From an uncultured Actinomycetes bacterium (GTDB taxonomy: Bacteria; Actinomycetota; Acidimicrobiia; Acidimicrobiales; Acidimicrobilacustridaceae), in the NCBI GenBank assembly GCA_937876315.1, contig CALEHQ010000043.1:1-64000 (forward strand): a stretch of DNA of 64,000 nt, given 5' to 3'. A program made the translations under genes and the position numbers. This document shows positions 33,295-41,237 of the stretch, one piece after another. The notes under the pieces were generated by a model. The model was not told the DNA's origin. It saw only the letters and a program-made list of their open reading frames with translations, and did not search any database. Within the stretch, counting starts at the first letter, position 1. Every line of letters starts with the position of its first letter.

Positions 33295-34374
33295 CTAGCC
33301 CTGAATCTGGGTGATCTGCGCAAGTGCCCGGTCACGAAGTGGCGTCGGGAGCGGAGCAAAGTCCACATCCTTCGCCAGATCCTGCCCGTCGGTGAGCAGA
33401 TAGGTCAGCCAACCCTTAATGGCAGCGACATTCGCTGAGGGGGTCGTGTAGACGATGACATAGGTGGGCGCTGTGATCGGGTAGGTCTCTGCACCAGCCG
33501 CATTGAGCGGGTTATAGGTGAGGTCATCCTTGATGGTGGCACCAGCAAGTGCAGCAGTTGTGCCTTCAAGCGTCGGGGCGACGTACTTGCCGTCCTTGTT
33601 CTTAATGAGCGCAGTCGTGAGGTTCGTTGCCTTTGCATCGGAAAGGTCGACGTAGCCAATAGCGCCAGCGGTGTCCTTCACGATCTGAGCGACACCTGTG
33701 TTGCCCTTACCAGCCTGTGCCTTGGGCCAAGCAACAGAGTCACCAGCGGTCACAGTGAAGATTGACGGAGCCGCAGTGGCAAGGTACTTCGAGAAGTTCG
33801 AGGTCGTACCCGAACCATCGGAGCGAACCGCAACGGTGACCGCCGTATTCGGAAGCGTGACGCCAGGGTTATCGGCAGCGATCGCTGCGTCGTTCCATGT
33901 GGCAATCGTGCCCATGAAAATCTTGGCAAGAGTTTCGGGTGAAAGCTTGAGTTCCTTCACGCCGGAGAGGTTGTAGGACACCGTGATCGGGGCCGCAACC
34001 GTGGGGAAGTAGAGGAATGGGCCCTTGAAGTTGGCCTTTTCGTCGTCCTTCACGAGGCTGTCCGAACCTGCCCAATCGGAGGTGCCGGCAGCAAGGTCCT
34101 TCTTGCCCTGGCCTGAACCAACGGCGTTGTAGTTCACAGTGACGCCGGAAGCGTCCGACTTAAAGGACGCAATTGCGTCTTCATAAAAGTTCTTCGGGAA
34201 CGTTGCACCGGAACCATTCAAGGTTCCGCTGAGGGACTTGTAGTCATAGTTCGACGTCGCTTTTGTGGTACTTGACGACGAATCTGAGGAACTCGAGCCG
34301 CAAGCGCCGGCGACAAGACCGACTGCGACAAGAACGGCGAGGAGCCAAACAAGGCCCCGCTTCGATGAACGCAA
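33295..34374 (-). CDS. pstS: Phosphate-binding lipoprotein PstS, TTG start
   Basis: A 359-aa periplasmic-type phosphate receptor anchored as a lipoprotein. The signal is basic, hydrophobic and ends in the lipobox VAGAC, followed by a Ser-rich linker. Phosphate-site segments include NGSGATFP, VGSGQGKKDLAAGTSDWAGSD in parts, and RSDGSGTT. The start is TTG (34372-34374): AGGGAGAA lies at proper spacing and no ATG or GTG would include the signal peptide. First gene of the pst-phoU-senX3-regX3 operon; the likely Pho-box lies about 95-110 nt upstream. Confidence 0.92.
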   Translation of the reverse strand: MRSSKRGLVWLLAVLVAVGLVAGACGSSSSDSSSSTTKATSNYDYKSLSGTLNGSGATFPKNFYEDAIASFKSDASGVTVNYNAVGSGQGKKDLAAGTSDWAGSDSLVKDDEKANFKGPFLYFPTVAAPITVSYNLSGVKELKLSPETLAKIFMGTIATWNDAAIAADNPGVTLPNTAVTVAVRSDGSGTTSNFSKYLATAAPSIFTVTAGDSVAWPKAQAGKGNTGVAQIVKDTAGAIGYVDLSDAKATNLTTALIKNKDGKYVAPTLEGTTAALAGATIKDDLTYNPLNAAGAETYPITAPTYVIVYTTPSANVAAIKGWLTYLLTDGQDLAKDVDFAPLPTPLRDRALAQITQIQG

Positions 34375-34467
34375 GGTAATTCTCCCTGTAACGGATGATA
34401 ACGAAGTGCCCGGTCGAGCACCCGGGGGACAACGTACGGATCCAAGGTGACAGGATTCCGCTCTTCA

Positions 34468-34485
34468 GGTGTACGGGAGATGAAC
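34468..34485 (-). promoter_or_regulatory. Pho-box-like direct repeat upstream of pstS
   Basis: Read on the minus strand, GTTCATC (34485-34479) is followed by GTACACC (34474-34468) with an exact 11-nt period. This matches the form of actinobacterial phosphate-regulator sites, which are direct repeats of GTTCACC-like units every 11 nt. It lies about 95 nt before the pstS start codon. RegX3, encoded by the same operon, is the obvious candidate to bind. Only two units are clear. Confidence 0.55.
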
Positions 34486-34513
34486 GGGAAGGGAAATCCT
34501 TGCTCTCAATGGG

Positions 34514-34867
34514 CTAGCGCAACCGACTCGCAACCGCGTCAAGACGCTGGGGCATGGCTCGATACCAGACCCAGACTCCCCGCTTCTCACGTTCAACCAA
34601 ACCAGCCTCAAACAAGATCCGCAGATGATGACTCACGGTTGGCTGCGATTTCCCAATGGGCGTGACCAAATCGCATGCGCACACTTCGCCCTCGGGCGCA
34701 GAACTGATGATGGAGAGAAGTCGGAGACGGACAGGATCGGAAAGTGCAGCGAAGACTGACGCCAGCTCAGCGGCATCGCTTTTGCTAAGCGGAATGTCGC
34801 GAGCAGTACCACAGCACACTTTCGTCTCTGACTTCGATTTCGTTGACTTCACAGTTTTCGTCGCCAT
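34514..34867 (-). CDS. arsR: ArsR-family metalloregulator
   Basis: A 117-aa ArsR/SmtB winged-helix repressor. Cysteines occur as VCCGT near the N-terminus and CACDL in the metal-site region before the recognition helix KSQPTVSHHLRILFEAGLV. These may bind As(III); the exact ligands are inferred. The DNA wing is REKRGVWVWYRAM. Start ATG 34865-34867 has GGAGGGG directly upstream; a longer frame reading into the intergenic region lacks support. It diverges from arsI-aquaporin-arsC over a 152-nt region that holds a perfect inverted repeat. It should repress both directions until arsenite binds. Confidence 0.9.
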   Translation of the reverse strand: MATKTVKSTKSKSETKVCCGTARDIPLSKSDAAELASVFAALSDPVRLRLLSIISSAPEGEVCACDLVTPIGKSQPTVSHHLRILFEAGLVEREKRGVWVWYRAMPQRLDAVASRLR

Positions 34868-34891
34868 GACCCCTCCAAACGGAAAACGATA

Positions 34892-34920
34892 TTGACAAGT
34901 ATCTATATGCTGACGATAGT
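34892..34920 (+). promoter_or_regulatory. Candidate sigma-70-type promoter of the ars operon
   Basis: TTGACA at 34892-34897 is followed after 17 nt by GATAGT at 34915-34920, directed toward arsI. The -35 is a consensus match; the -10 matches TATAAT at four positions. It is immediately followed by the inverted repeat proposed as the ArsR operator. Confidence 0.5.
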
Positions 34921-34922
34921 GC

Positions 34923-34942
34923 GTATCGAAGTTCATCGATAC
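34923..34942. promoter_or_regulatory. Inverted repeat, candidate ArsR operator
   Basis: Perfect palindrome GTATCGA-N6-TCGATAC, 7-nt arms with a 6-nt centre. Related ATCGATCGAT lies at 34955-34964. It sits between the -10 of the rightward candidate promoter and the arsI start, and upstream of arsR, which fits a dimeric winged-helix repressor blocking both directions. Confidence 0.55.
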
Positions 34943-35019
34943 ATCGGTCAATGCATCGATCGATACTTGCGCCAAGACATACGACCTTGCGTCGCTACAT
35001 CATCCATTGAGGAGCCCCC

Positions 35020-35481
35020 GTGTCCCGAGTTCAACTTGCACTCAACGTGTCTGACATCAACGAGGCCATTGCGTTTTACTCGAAGATGTTCAATACCGAG
35101 CCAGCCAAGGTACGTGAGGGCTACGCAAACTTCGCTATCGCTGACCCCCCTCTCAAACTTGTCCTTATCGAGAAAACTGTCGCCGAGCGACTCAATCACC
35201 TCGGGATCGAAGTCGAATCCACCGACGAGGTCGCTGAGGCAACAAATCGCTTCGATCGGGTCGGTTTCATAACCGACGTCGAGGAACAAACCACCTGCTG
35301 TTACGCCGTTCAGGACAAGGTGTGGGTGCGCGATCCCGACGATGCCCGCTGGGAGGTTTATACAGTGATCGCCGACTCGGCCGTCTTTGGTTCAGCACCA
35401 GTCGATGGTGGGGATGCATGCTGTGCAACCTCATCACCCGTTGAGTCGGTGAGTCTCAGCACAAAGCCTGGCTGCTGCTGA
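35020..35481 (+). CDS. arsI: ArsI/CadI-family VOC metalloenzyme (C-As lyase-like)
   Basis: A 153-aa vicinal-oxygen-chelate protein, opening MSRVQLALNVSDINEAIAFY with YANFAIADPPLKLVLIE. ArsI is an Fe(II) dioxygenase that cleaves methyl or aryl groups from trivalent organoarsenicals; CadI is a related cadmium-induced protein. The substrate-binding Cys pair is visible in TTCCYAVQDK (Cys93-Cys94). Gln5, His60 and Glu112 fit the expected metal ligands by position. The C-terminus has two more Cys pairs (DACCA and the final PGCC), possible extra metalloid ligands. GTG start with GAGGAGC upstream. The stop overlaps the aquaporin start. Linkage to arsR and arsC favours ArsI over CadI. Confidence 0.87.
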   Translation: MSRVQLALNVSDINEAIAFYSKMFNTEPAKVREGYANFAIADPPLKLVLIEKTVAERLNHLGIEVESTDEVAEATNRFDRVGFITDVEEQTTCCYAVQDKVWVRDPDDARWEVYTVIADSAVFGSAPVDGGDACCATSSPVESVSLSTKPGCC

Positions 35482-36185
35482 TGTCACCATTGTTCCGAAA
35501 GTGCGTCGCCGAATTTCTCGGCTCCGCCTTTCTCATCGCCACGGTGATCGGGTCAGGCATCATGGCCACCAACCTCACCGACAACGTTGCCCTCCAATTG
35601 CTTTGCAACACCGTGGCCACTGCAGGCGCGCTGGTCGCACTTATTGCTGCTTTCGGATCAGTGTCCGGCGCGCATTTCAATCCAGTCGTAACGATTGCTG
35701 ACCGTGTCTTCCGAGGCATTCCTACACGAGAGGTACTTCCGTATATTGCAGCCCAAATCGCCGGCATGATCATGGGCGTCATGGTTGCAAACCTCATGTT
35801 CGGATTCACCGCCATCGACATCTCGACGAAAACACGCTCTGGCGGCGGGCTATGGCTTGGTGAAATCGTCGCCACTCTCGGCCTTCTTCTCGTGATCTTC
35901 GGAGTCGTTCGATCGGGAAAGTCGACACTCGCCCCGTTCGTGGTTGCTGGCTACATCACCGCGGCCTACTTCTTTACTTCGTCAACGAGCTTCGCCAATC
36001 CAGCTATCACTATCGGCCGCAGCCTTTCTGACTCTTTTGCAGGCATTGCGCCGAAGTCAGCACCGGGATTCATCATCGCCCAGTTCATCGGAATGGCCGT
36101 CGCCCTTGTCGCAATCCGCATCGTGTTTCCCGATGCTGACGAGTTTGCCGATGAACTACTCATGAAGCACGAGGAAGATAAATGA
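35481..36185 (+). CDS. MIP/aquaporin-family channel in arsenic operon (AqpS-like)
   Basis: A 234-aa major-intrinsic-protein channel with six predicted helices and two pore loops. The first loop has HFNPVVTI (NPV instead of NPA) and the second has FANPAITIGR with the conserved Arg. In some bacteria an aquaglyceroporin in an ars operon (AqpS in Sinorhizobium meliloti) lets arsenite leave down its gradient after ArsC reduces arsenate; this gene could do the same. It overlaps arsI by 1 nt and arsC by 4 nt (ATGA), so it is tightly coupled. Arsenite selectivity is inferred from context. Confidence 0.85.
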   Translation: MSPLFRKCVAEFLGSAFLIATVIGSGIMATNLTDNVALQLLCNTVATAGALVALIAAFGSVSGAHFNPVVTIADRVFRGIPTREVLPYIAAQIAGMIMGVMVANLMFGFTAIDISTKTRSGGGLWLGEIVATLGLLLVIFGVVRSGKSTLAPFVVAGYITAAYFFTSSTSFANPAITIGRSLSDSFAGIAPKSAPGFIIAQFIGMAVALVAIRIVFPDADEFADELLMKHEEDK

Positions 36186-36592
36186 CAACAACAAACCCCA
36201 CTGTCCTATTCGTCTGCGTGCACAATGCCGGTCGATCGCAAATGGCGGCTGGATTTCTCGACCACCTCGCTGGCGATCGCATCGAAGTGCTTTCCGCCGG
36301 AAGCGCCCCTGCAAACACCCTTAATCCAGCTGTGATCGAGGCCATGAACGAGGTCGGCATCGATCTCGTCGAGCGCGGTGCGCACCCAAAGATTCTTGAT
36401 GCGCAAGTAGTCGAACGATGCGACGTCGTCATCACCATGGGATGCGGCGATAACTGCCCGTTCTTTCCAGGTGTTCGCTATCTCGATTGGGTGCTTGAAG
36501 ATCCTGCAGGCCAAGGCGTCGAAGCCGTGCGTCCAATTCGAGACGAAATTGAGCGACGCGTTCGCGAACTCATTGCTGAACTCACCGCCTAG
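36182..36592 (+). CDS. arsC: Arsenate reductase, low-molecular-weight phosphatase type
   Basis: A 136-aa ArsC of the LMW tyrosine-phosphatase fold. The phosphate/arsenate loop is VCVHNAGRSQMA, giving C-x5-R-S. Further cysteines occur in VVERCDVV and MGCGDNCPF, consistent with a thiol relay to thioredoxin or mycothiol/mycoredoxin. It reduces As(V) to As(III), which the channel encoded just upstream may release. It overlaps that gene (ATGA) and closes the operon. It converges on the NUDIX gene with 11 nt between stops. Confidence 0.92.
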   Translation: MTTTNPTVLFVCVHNAGRSQMAAGFLDHLAGDRIEVLSAGSAPANTLNPAVIEAMNEVGIDLVERGAHPKILDAQVVERCDVVITMGCGDNCPFFPGVRYLDWVLEDPAGQGVEAVRPIRDEIERRVRELIAELTA

Positions 36593-36603
36593 ACGCCAGC
36601 GAC

Positions 36604-37044
36604 TTAGTCGTCGTGTTCGAGGGAAAGAAATGCTGACAACACATCGACATCGTGGTCATAGGTGAGCCGCTCCCCCGCTTCAACCGGGCTGACCCACTCA
36701 AGGGCATCGACTTCTTCGTTCGCCTCGAAGGTTCCGGACTGAACTGTCATCACCCAGTACCGAACAATCTTGGAACGGTCTTTATGGTCTCGGTAGGTCA
36801 CCGACGGCAACTCGTCACCGAGTTCACAGTCGAAGCCTGTTTCCTCAAATACTTCACGATGCGCTGTCTGCTCATCGGTTTCGCCCGTCTCAGCCTTTCC
36901 CTTCGGGAAGGTCCAGTCGTCATAGCGAGGACGATGCACAATCACGATCTCGGGTTCAGCGAGTTCACCGCGAAAGATCACTCCGCCAGCGGCGCGCACG
37001 TCGAACGATTCAGCGCCATCGTCAATCGAGTTGCGGATCGTCAT
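36604..37044 (-). CDS. NUDIX hydrolase (MutT-like)
   Basis: A 146-aa NUDIX protein. The NUDIX box runs from GKAETGETDEQTAHREVFEE into TGF, with the metal-binding REVFEE core intact. Members hydrolyse nucleoside diphosphates linked to another group; mycobacterial MutT1, found beside ppk, is related in size and placement. It follows ppk by 6 nt on the same strand. Its exact substrate cannot be read; oxidised nucleotides or diadenosine polyphosphates are reasonable. Confidence 0.86.
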   Translation of the reverse strand: MTIRNSIDDGAESFDVRAAGGVIFRGELAEPEIVIVHRPRYDDWTFPKGKAETGETDEQTAHREVFEETGFDCELGDELPSVTYRDHKDRSKIVRYWVMTVQSGTFEANEEVDALEWVSPVEAGERLTYDHDVDVLSAFLSLEHDD

Positions 37045-37050
37045 GCAAAT

Positions 37051-39147
37051 TCAGACCCGACGTTCGAGTGCAATTGCCTCGAAGCGGCGATGGGTCTCGA
37101 ACTGGCCTGTACCGAGAACGCGACTCCATGTCGTGTCAGAACCCAACGCCCATGCGAGGGAATCATCTTCAAGGTTGACGTCAAGGATCTCGTGCAAACG
37201 CGCCTGCAGCAACGGATCTTCGACAGGAACCAAGGCTTCAACACGGCGGTCGAGGTTGCGGGGCATGAGGTCGGCAGAACCGATGAAGTACACGGGAGCG
37301 TCTGCGGCACCATGCTTGAAGTAATAGATCCGCGAATGTTCCAGATAACGACCCACAATTGAGCGCACATGGATGTTTTCGGACAGTCCCGGAACGCCTG
37401 GACGCAAACAGCAAATGCCGCGCACAATCAGGTCGACTCGCGTGCCCGCTTGCGAAGCCGCATAAAGGGAGTCGATGAGTGCCGCATCAACGAGGCTGTT
37501 CATCTTGAGAACAATGTGACCTTCAGCGCCCAGCGCTGCTTCCTTCGCAATGAGTTCAGCAATGCCCGGACGAATCGTCGTGGGCGAGATCAGCAGCTTT
37601 GAGAATTCAGGGTCACGAGCAAAACCCGTAAGCAGATTGAACAACTGCGTGAGATCTGAACCCACGGCCGGGTCGGCAGTGAGAAGACCAACGTCCTCGT
37701 AGAGGCGGGCAGTTTTCGGGTTGTAATTGCCGGTTCCGATGTGGCAGTACCGGCGGATGCCGTCGTGTTCTTCGCGAACAACAAGCGTGGTCTTGGTATG
37801 AATCTTGAGGCCCATGAGGCCGTAGATCACGTGAACGCCCGCTTTTTCCAATTCCTTGGCCCAGCCGATGTTCTTCTTTTCGTCGAACCGAGCTTTGAGT
37901 TCAACAAGTGCAGCAACCTGCTTGCCGCGTTCAGCTGCACGCACAAGAGAGTTAATAATCGAAGTGTCAGATGAGGTGCGATACAGCGTGAGCTTGATTG
38001 CGAGGACTGACGGATCAACCGACGCCTGACGAATGAACTCCTCAACAGAAGTTGAAAATGATTCGTAGGGGTGATGCATCAGAACGTCGCGGTCGCGGAC
38101 GACCGAAAAGATGTCGACCGGTTCGTCGGGATCGGTGCTCGATAAACGTCCTTGCGTTATAGGCGCCCACGGTTCGTCCTTAAGGTCAGGACGTTCGAGA
38201 CTCATCAGTCCGAAGAGGCCACTCAAATCGATTGGACCAGAGAACGTGTAAATGTCCGCAGCATCGAGATCGAGTTCTTCGCTCAGAAGCTCGAGAATTT
38301 CCTCAGAAACATTTGAATCGATCTCGAGTCGAACCGCTCGGCCAAAGCGGCGGCGGCGAAGTTCAAGTTCGATCGTTTCGAGAAGATCGTCAGCATCTTC
38401 TTCTTCCACCGTGAGGTCGGCATTTCGAGTAACTCGGAAGGCGTAATGCGTGCCTGGCTCCATGCCGGGGAACAGCACATCGAGATGCGACGCGATGACC
38501 TGTTCGAGTGGAATGAATCGCTCGCCGTCCGGCATCACGATGAATCGTGGAAGCAGATTGGGAACCTTCACCCGCGCAAAGCGATGCTCGCCGGTGACTG
38601 GGTCATTCACCACCACAGCAAGGTTCAGAGAAAGATCTGAGATGTAGGGAAAGGGATGTCCCGGGTCGACAGCCAGCGGCGTAAGGACTGGGAATATGCG
38701 CTCTTCAAAGACGGTGTCGAGATAAGAGCGGTCGTCATCGTCAAGTTCTTCATAACTCGAGAACACAATGCCGACACCAGCGAGCGCAGGAACAAGTTCG
38801 TCGAGGAAGACGCGCTCGGCCGTGGCCACAAGGACCGAAAGCCGCTCATGGATTTCGCGCAGTTGCTGCGCAGCAGTCCGACCATCGGCTGTTTGCTTGC
38901 CCAGCCCAGCGGCAACCTGATCTTTCAGTCCGGCGACACGAACCTGAAAGAACTCATCGAGGTTCTGCGAAAAGATTGCAACGAACTTGGCCCGTTCAAG
39001 AAGGGGAACATCGGGATTCGAGGCAAGAGCAAGAACTCGGGCGTCGAAGTCGAGCCAAGAAAGTTCTCGATTAAGAAAACGCTCAGGAGACGCCGCAAGT
39101 TGGGCGGGCGTGAGGTGCACCACCGGTCGCGACACGCCCAGCGACAT
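37051..39147 (-). CDS. ppk: Polyphosphate kinase 1
   Basis: A 698-aa PPK1 that makes polyphosphate from ATP. The N domain opens PERFLNRELSWLDFDARVL and FSQNLDEFFQVRVAGLK. The phosphohistidine is in GLMGLKIHTKTTLVVRE, and the C-terminal phospholipase-D-like domains contain CHIGTGNYNPKTARLYEDVG, in parts, and GSADLMPRNLDRRVEALVPV. ATG 39145-39147 is preceded by GGAAG at good spacing. It is 2 nt after a small conserved gene and 6 nt before the NUDIX gene. Together with the pst operon it ties this region to phosphate use and storage. Confidence 0.95.
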   Translation of the reverse strand: MSLGVSRPVVHLTPAQLAASPERFLNRELSWLDFDARVLALASNPDVPLLERAKFVAIFSQNLDEFFQVRVAGLKDQVAAGLGKQTADGRTAAQQLREIHERLSVLVATAERVFLDELVPALAGVGIVFSSYEELDDDDRSYLDTVFEERIFPVLTPLAVDPGHPFPYISDLSLNLAVVVNDPVTGEHRFARVKVPNLLPRFIVMPDGERFIPLEQVIASHLDVLFPGMEPGTHYAFRVTRNADLTVEEEDADDLLETIELELRRRRFGRAVRLEIDSNVSEEILELLSEELDLDAADIYTFSGPIDLSGLFGLMSLERPDLKDEPWAPITQGRLSSTDPDEPVDIFSVVRDRDVLMHHPYESFSTSVEEFIRQASVDPSVLAIKLTLYRTSSDTSIINSLVRAAERGKQVAALVELKARFDEKKNIGWAKELEKAGVHVIYGLMGLKIHTKTTLVVREEHDGIRRYCHIGTGNYNPKTARLYEDVGLLTADPAVGSDLTQLFNLLTGFARDPEFSKLLISPTTIRPGIAELIAKEAALGAEGHIVLKMNSLVDAALIDSLYAASQAGTRVDLIVRGICCLRPGVPGLSENIHVRSIVGRYLEHSRIYYFKHGAADAPVYFIGSADLMPRNLDRRVEALVPVEDPLLQARLHEILDVNLEDDSLAWALGSDTTWSRVLGTGQFETHRRFEAIALERRV

Positions 39148-39149
39148 GA

Positions 39150-39416
39150 TCAGTCTTCCGGAATGCCGAGATCCCAAACAAGCGTGAGGTTCTCGCGCTC
39201 TGCGTCACGAGCGACGCGTTCTTTGTTGCGACGAAACTGCGGGTCGTGCGGGGGAAGGAGGAGCAGACGGGCCATCACGCGGTTGCGGAACTCGTCGACC
39301 AGACCACGAACCTCAGAATCACCCTGGACGTCCCAGTGGGGAGCGACCGGGCCGAGGTAGATCACTCGGACATGCCCACGAGGCGGCTGATCGGTTTCGA
39401 TTTCGGTGATCGACAT
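39150..39416 (-). CDS. Conserved small protein upstream of ppk
   Basis: An 88-aa soluble protein with VRVIYLGPVAPHWDVQGD, RVMARLLLLPPHDPQFRRNK and RDAERENLTLVWDLG. These segments look like a conserved actinobacterial family next to ppk, but I cannot name a function. It ends 2 nt before the ppk start and is therefore probably part of one transcript with ppk and the NUDIX gene. No signal peptide or membrane segment is visible. Confidence 0.7.
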   Translation of the reverse strand: MSITEIETDQPPRGHVRVIYLGPVAPHWDVQGDSEVRGLVDEFRNRVMARLLLLPPHDPQFRRNKERVARDAERENLTLVWDLGIPED

Positions 39417-39591
39417 GGCGGCACGGCACTTTCGTCATCTGGGGCCAAGGGCGACCCCGTAAGGTGCGACAGCCTAGCGGCGACCCGCCAAGAGCCCCCA
39501 ATGACTGCCCCCCTTGGGAAAAGGTTCATTTAGAGGCAATCAGCAGTTCTCCTTACCTCCGCTTTCGCCCCCCATCCGTACCTTCCCCGAC

Positions 39592-39843
39592 ATGGATACC
39601 CCCACCCCCTGGATGAACGACGGCAACTGCAAGGACCACCCTCCCTCCACCTTCTTCCCGAGCGACGGCGTCGGGGTTGAAGTTGCCAAGCGCATCTGCG
39701 CCACCTGCCCAGTAGCGGCCGAGTGCCTCAACTACGCCCTCGACAACCGCATTGACCACGGCGTGTGGGGCGGCACCTCCGAGCGCCAACGACGCCGGAT
39801 GCTGAAGGGTCGCCGAACCCCCAGCCACTTGCTCACCGTCTAA
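39592..39843 (+). CDS. whiB: WhiB-family iron-sulfur transcriptional regulator (WhiB2/WhmD-like)
   Basis: An 83-aa Wbl protein. The four cluster cysteines are in NDGNCKDH, RICATCPVAAEC (C-x2-C-x5-C), followed by the GVWGGTSE turn and a basic tail RQRRRMLKGRR. Wbl proteins bind a [4Fe-4S] cluster and sigma factor to tune transcription. ATG 39592 is chosen because the longer frame reads into non-coding sequence; its ribosome site is weak. It diverges from the small gene ahead of ppk. WhiB2-like proteins are linked to cell division in actinobacteria, so that is a plausible role. Confidence 0.88.
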   Translation: MDTPTPWMNDGNCKDHPPSTFFPSDGVGVEVAKRICATCPVAAECLNYALDNRIDHGVWGGTSERQRRRMLKGRRTPSHLLTV

Positions 39844-39959
39844 TCGATTCCCCTTCGCGCATCCAGCGCAGCCACTGCGTTGCTCTGCCAACCACGACCT
39901 GCCCCGTTCATCTCCACCTCCCGGAGTTGGATGGGGCAGGATCGCGTTCGTGATCGATC

Positions 39960-40757
39960 GTGATTGAGTGCGTCATCAATATCAGCGAAGGCCGCGACCT
40001 CGACCTTGTCGAGGAAATCGCACTGTCTGCCGGCAGCGATCTTCTCGACGTGCATTGCGATGCCGATCACAATCGATCGGTCATCACCGTCGTCGGTGCT
40101 GCCGCTCCGCCAGCGGTCATCAACGCTGCCGTCGAGCGTCTTGATCTTCGAACACACACCGGAGTTCATCCCCGCATCGGTGTCGTCGACGTTGTGCCGT
40201 TCGTTCCCCTAGCGGGTTCGACCTTTGACGATGCGCTCAGTGCTCGCGACGCAACGAGTTCGTGGATCGCCAACGAACTGCAAATTCCTGTCTTTCTGTA
40301 TGGCCCGGAGCGCACACTGCCCGACATCCGTCGCGGCGCCTTCACCGCAGTGGTACCTGACTTTGGCCCATCTGAGCCACATCCCACAGCAGGCGCCGTC
40401 GCCGTTGGCGCAAGGGAACTCATGCTGGCCTGGAATTTATGGCTTTCTGAGCCTGACCTCGACCTTGCGAAATCCATCGCATCATCGATCCGCGGACCAG
40501 GCGTGCGGGCACTGGGCCTTCAGGCCGGCGACGAGGTACAGGTATCGATGAACCTCATTGACCCGCTTGCCGTTCGCCCTGCCGAGGTCTATGACCGTGT
40601 GGCCGCGCTAGCAACAATCGAACGCGCCGAATTGGTGGGTCTTGCCCCGCAGTCAGTCTTGGACGCGGTGAATGAGAACCGCTGGAAACAACTCAACCTG
40701 TCAGTTGAAACGACGATTGAGTCTCGTTTGCAACGCCACCTTCACGGCGGCGCCTGA
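39960..40757 (+). CDS. Glutamate formiminotransferase (FtcD N-terminal type)
   Basis: A 265-aa protein with both formiminotransferase subdomains: IECVINISEGRDLDLVEEI, SVITVVG, and the catalytic His region RTHTGVHPRIGVVDVVPF, then VPDFGPSEPHPTAGAVAVGA. Such enzymes move a formimino (or formyl) group between glutamate and tetrahydrofolate. The cyclodeaminase domain of bifunctional FtcD is absent, and no histidine-degradation gene is nearby, so the formimino route is only one option. GTG start. It converges on the second whiB with 2 nt between. It fits the folate theme with folD and metF further right. Confidence 0.85.
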   Translation: MIECVINISEGRDLDLVEEIALSAGSDLLDVHCDADHNRSVITVVGAAAPPAVINAAVERLDLRTHTGVHPRIGVVDVVPFVPLAGSTFDDALSARDATSSWIANELQIPVFLYGPERTLPDIRRGAFTAVVPDFGPSEPHPTAGAVAVGARELMLAWNLWLSEPDLDLAKSIASSIRGPGVRALGLQAGDEVQVSMNLIDPLAVRPAEVYDRVAALATIERAELVGLAPQSVLDAVNENRWKQLNLSVETTIESRLQRHLHGGA

Positions 40758-40759
40758 AC

Positions 40760-41086
40760 TCAGGCAGTTGCGGTACGAGCCGGCGCTGCTGCTGCAGCAC
40801 GAGCCAATGCACGCTGGCGGCGGATCCGGCGACGCTCGCGTTCGCTCATGCCACCCCAAATGCCGAACTTCTCGCCATTGGCCAATGCGTACTCGAGGCA
40901 ATCGTCACGCACGACACAGCCCTTGCAGACCTCTTTGGCTTCGCGGGTGGATGCACCGCGCTCTGGAAAGAAGAGGTCAGGGTCGACACCAAGGCAGTTG
41001 GCCATGTCCTGCCAGGACTTGTCCTCGCCGTCGAGTTCGACGGCCGGAGTGCTCTGGGCAGAGGTGAGAGAAATCGATTGCGGCAT
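40760..41086 (-). CDS. whiB: WhiB-family iron-sulfur transcriptional regulator
   Basis: A 108-aa Wbl protein. Cluster cysteines are in ANCLG, EVCKGCVVRDDC and the turn is FGIWGGMSERER, followed by an Arg/Ala-rich DNA-binding tail ending RTATA. The start ATG 41084-41086 has GGAGG upstream at 9 nt. The N-terminal 30 residues are poorly conserved and Ser/Thr-rich. Different from the whiB at 39592 in tail and spacing, so it is probably another Wbl class, but I cannot assign it. It is convergent with the formiminotransferase gene. Confidence 0.88.
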   Translation of the reverse strand: MPQSISLTSAQSTPAVELDGEDKSWQDMANCLGVDPDLFFPERGASTREAKEVCKGCVVRDDCLEYALANGEKFGIWGGMSERERRRIRRQRALARAAAAAPARTATA

Positions 41087-41212
41087 GCTGGGGGTCCTCC
41101 TGGACTCGAACAGCTCCCCCCGGGAGCGACGGTGCCCCACGGGTGTAATTACAACGGCGTGATTCTGCCCTGTCGGCACGACAAACGCAAGGGGGAATTG
41201 GGTTCGGGGCAC

Positions 41213-41234
41213 AAAAACCCCGGCTCAGCAGGGG
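41213..41234 (-). terminator. Candidate terminator after the VWA gene
   Basis: On the minus strand CCCC (41234-41231) and GGGG (41221-41218) flank a 9-nt loop and are followed by TTTTT. It starts 4 nt after the VWA stop codon. The stem is short (4 GC pairs), so this is a weak but well-placed rho-independent signal. Confidence 0.4.
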
Positions 41235-41237
41235 AAA

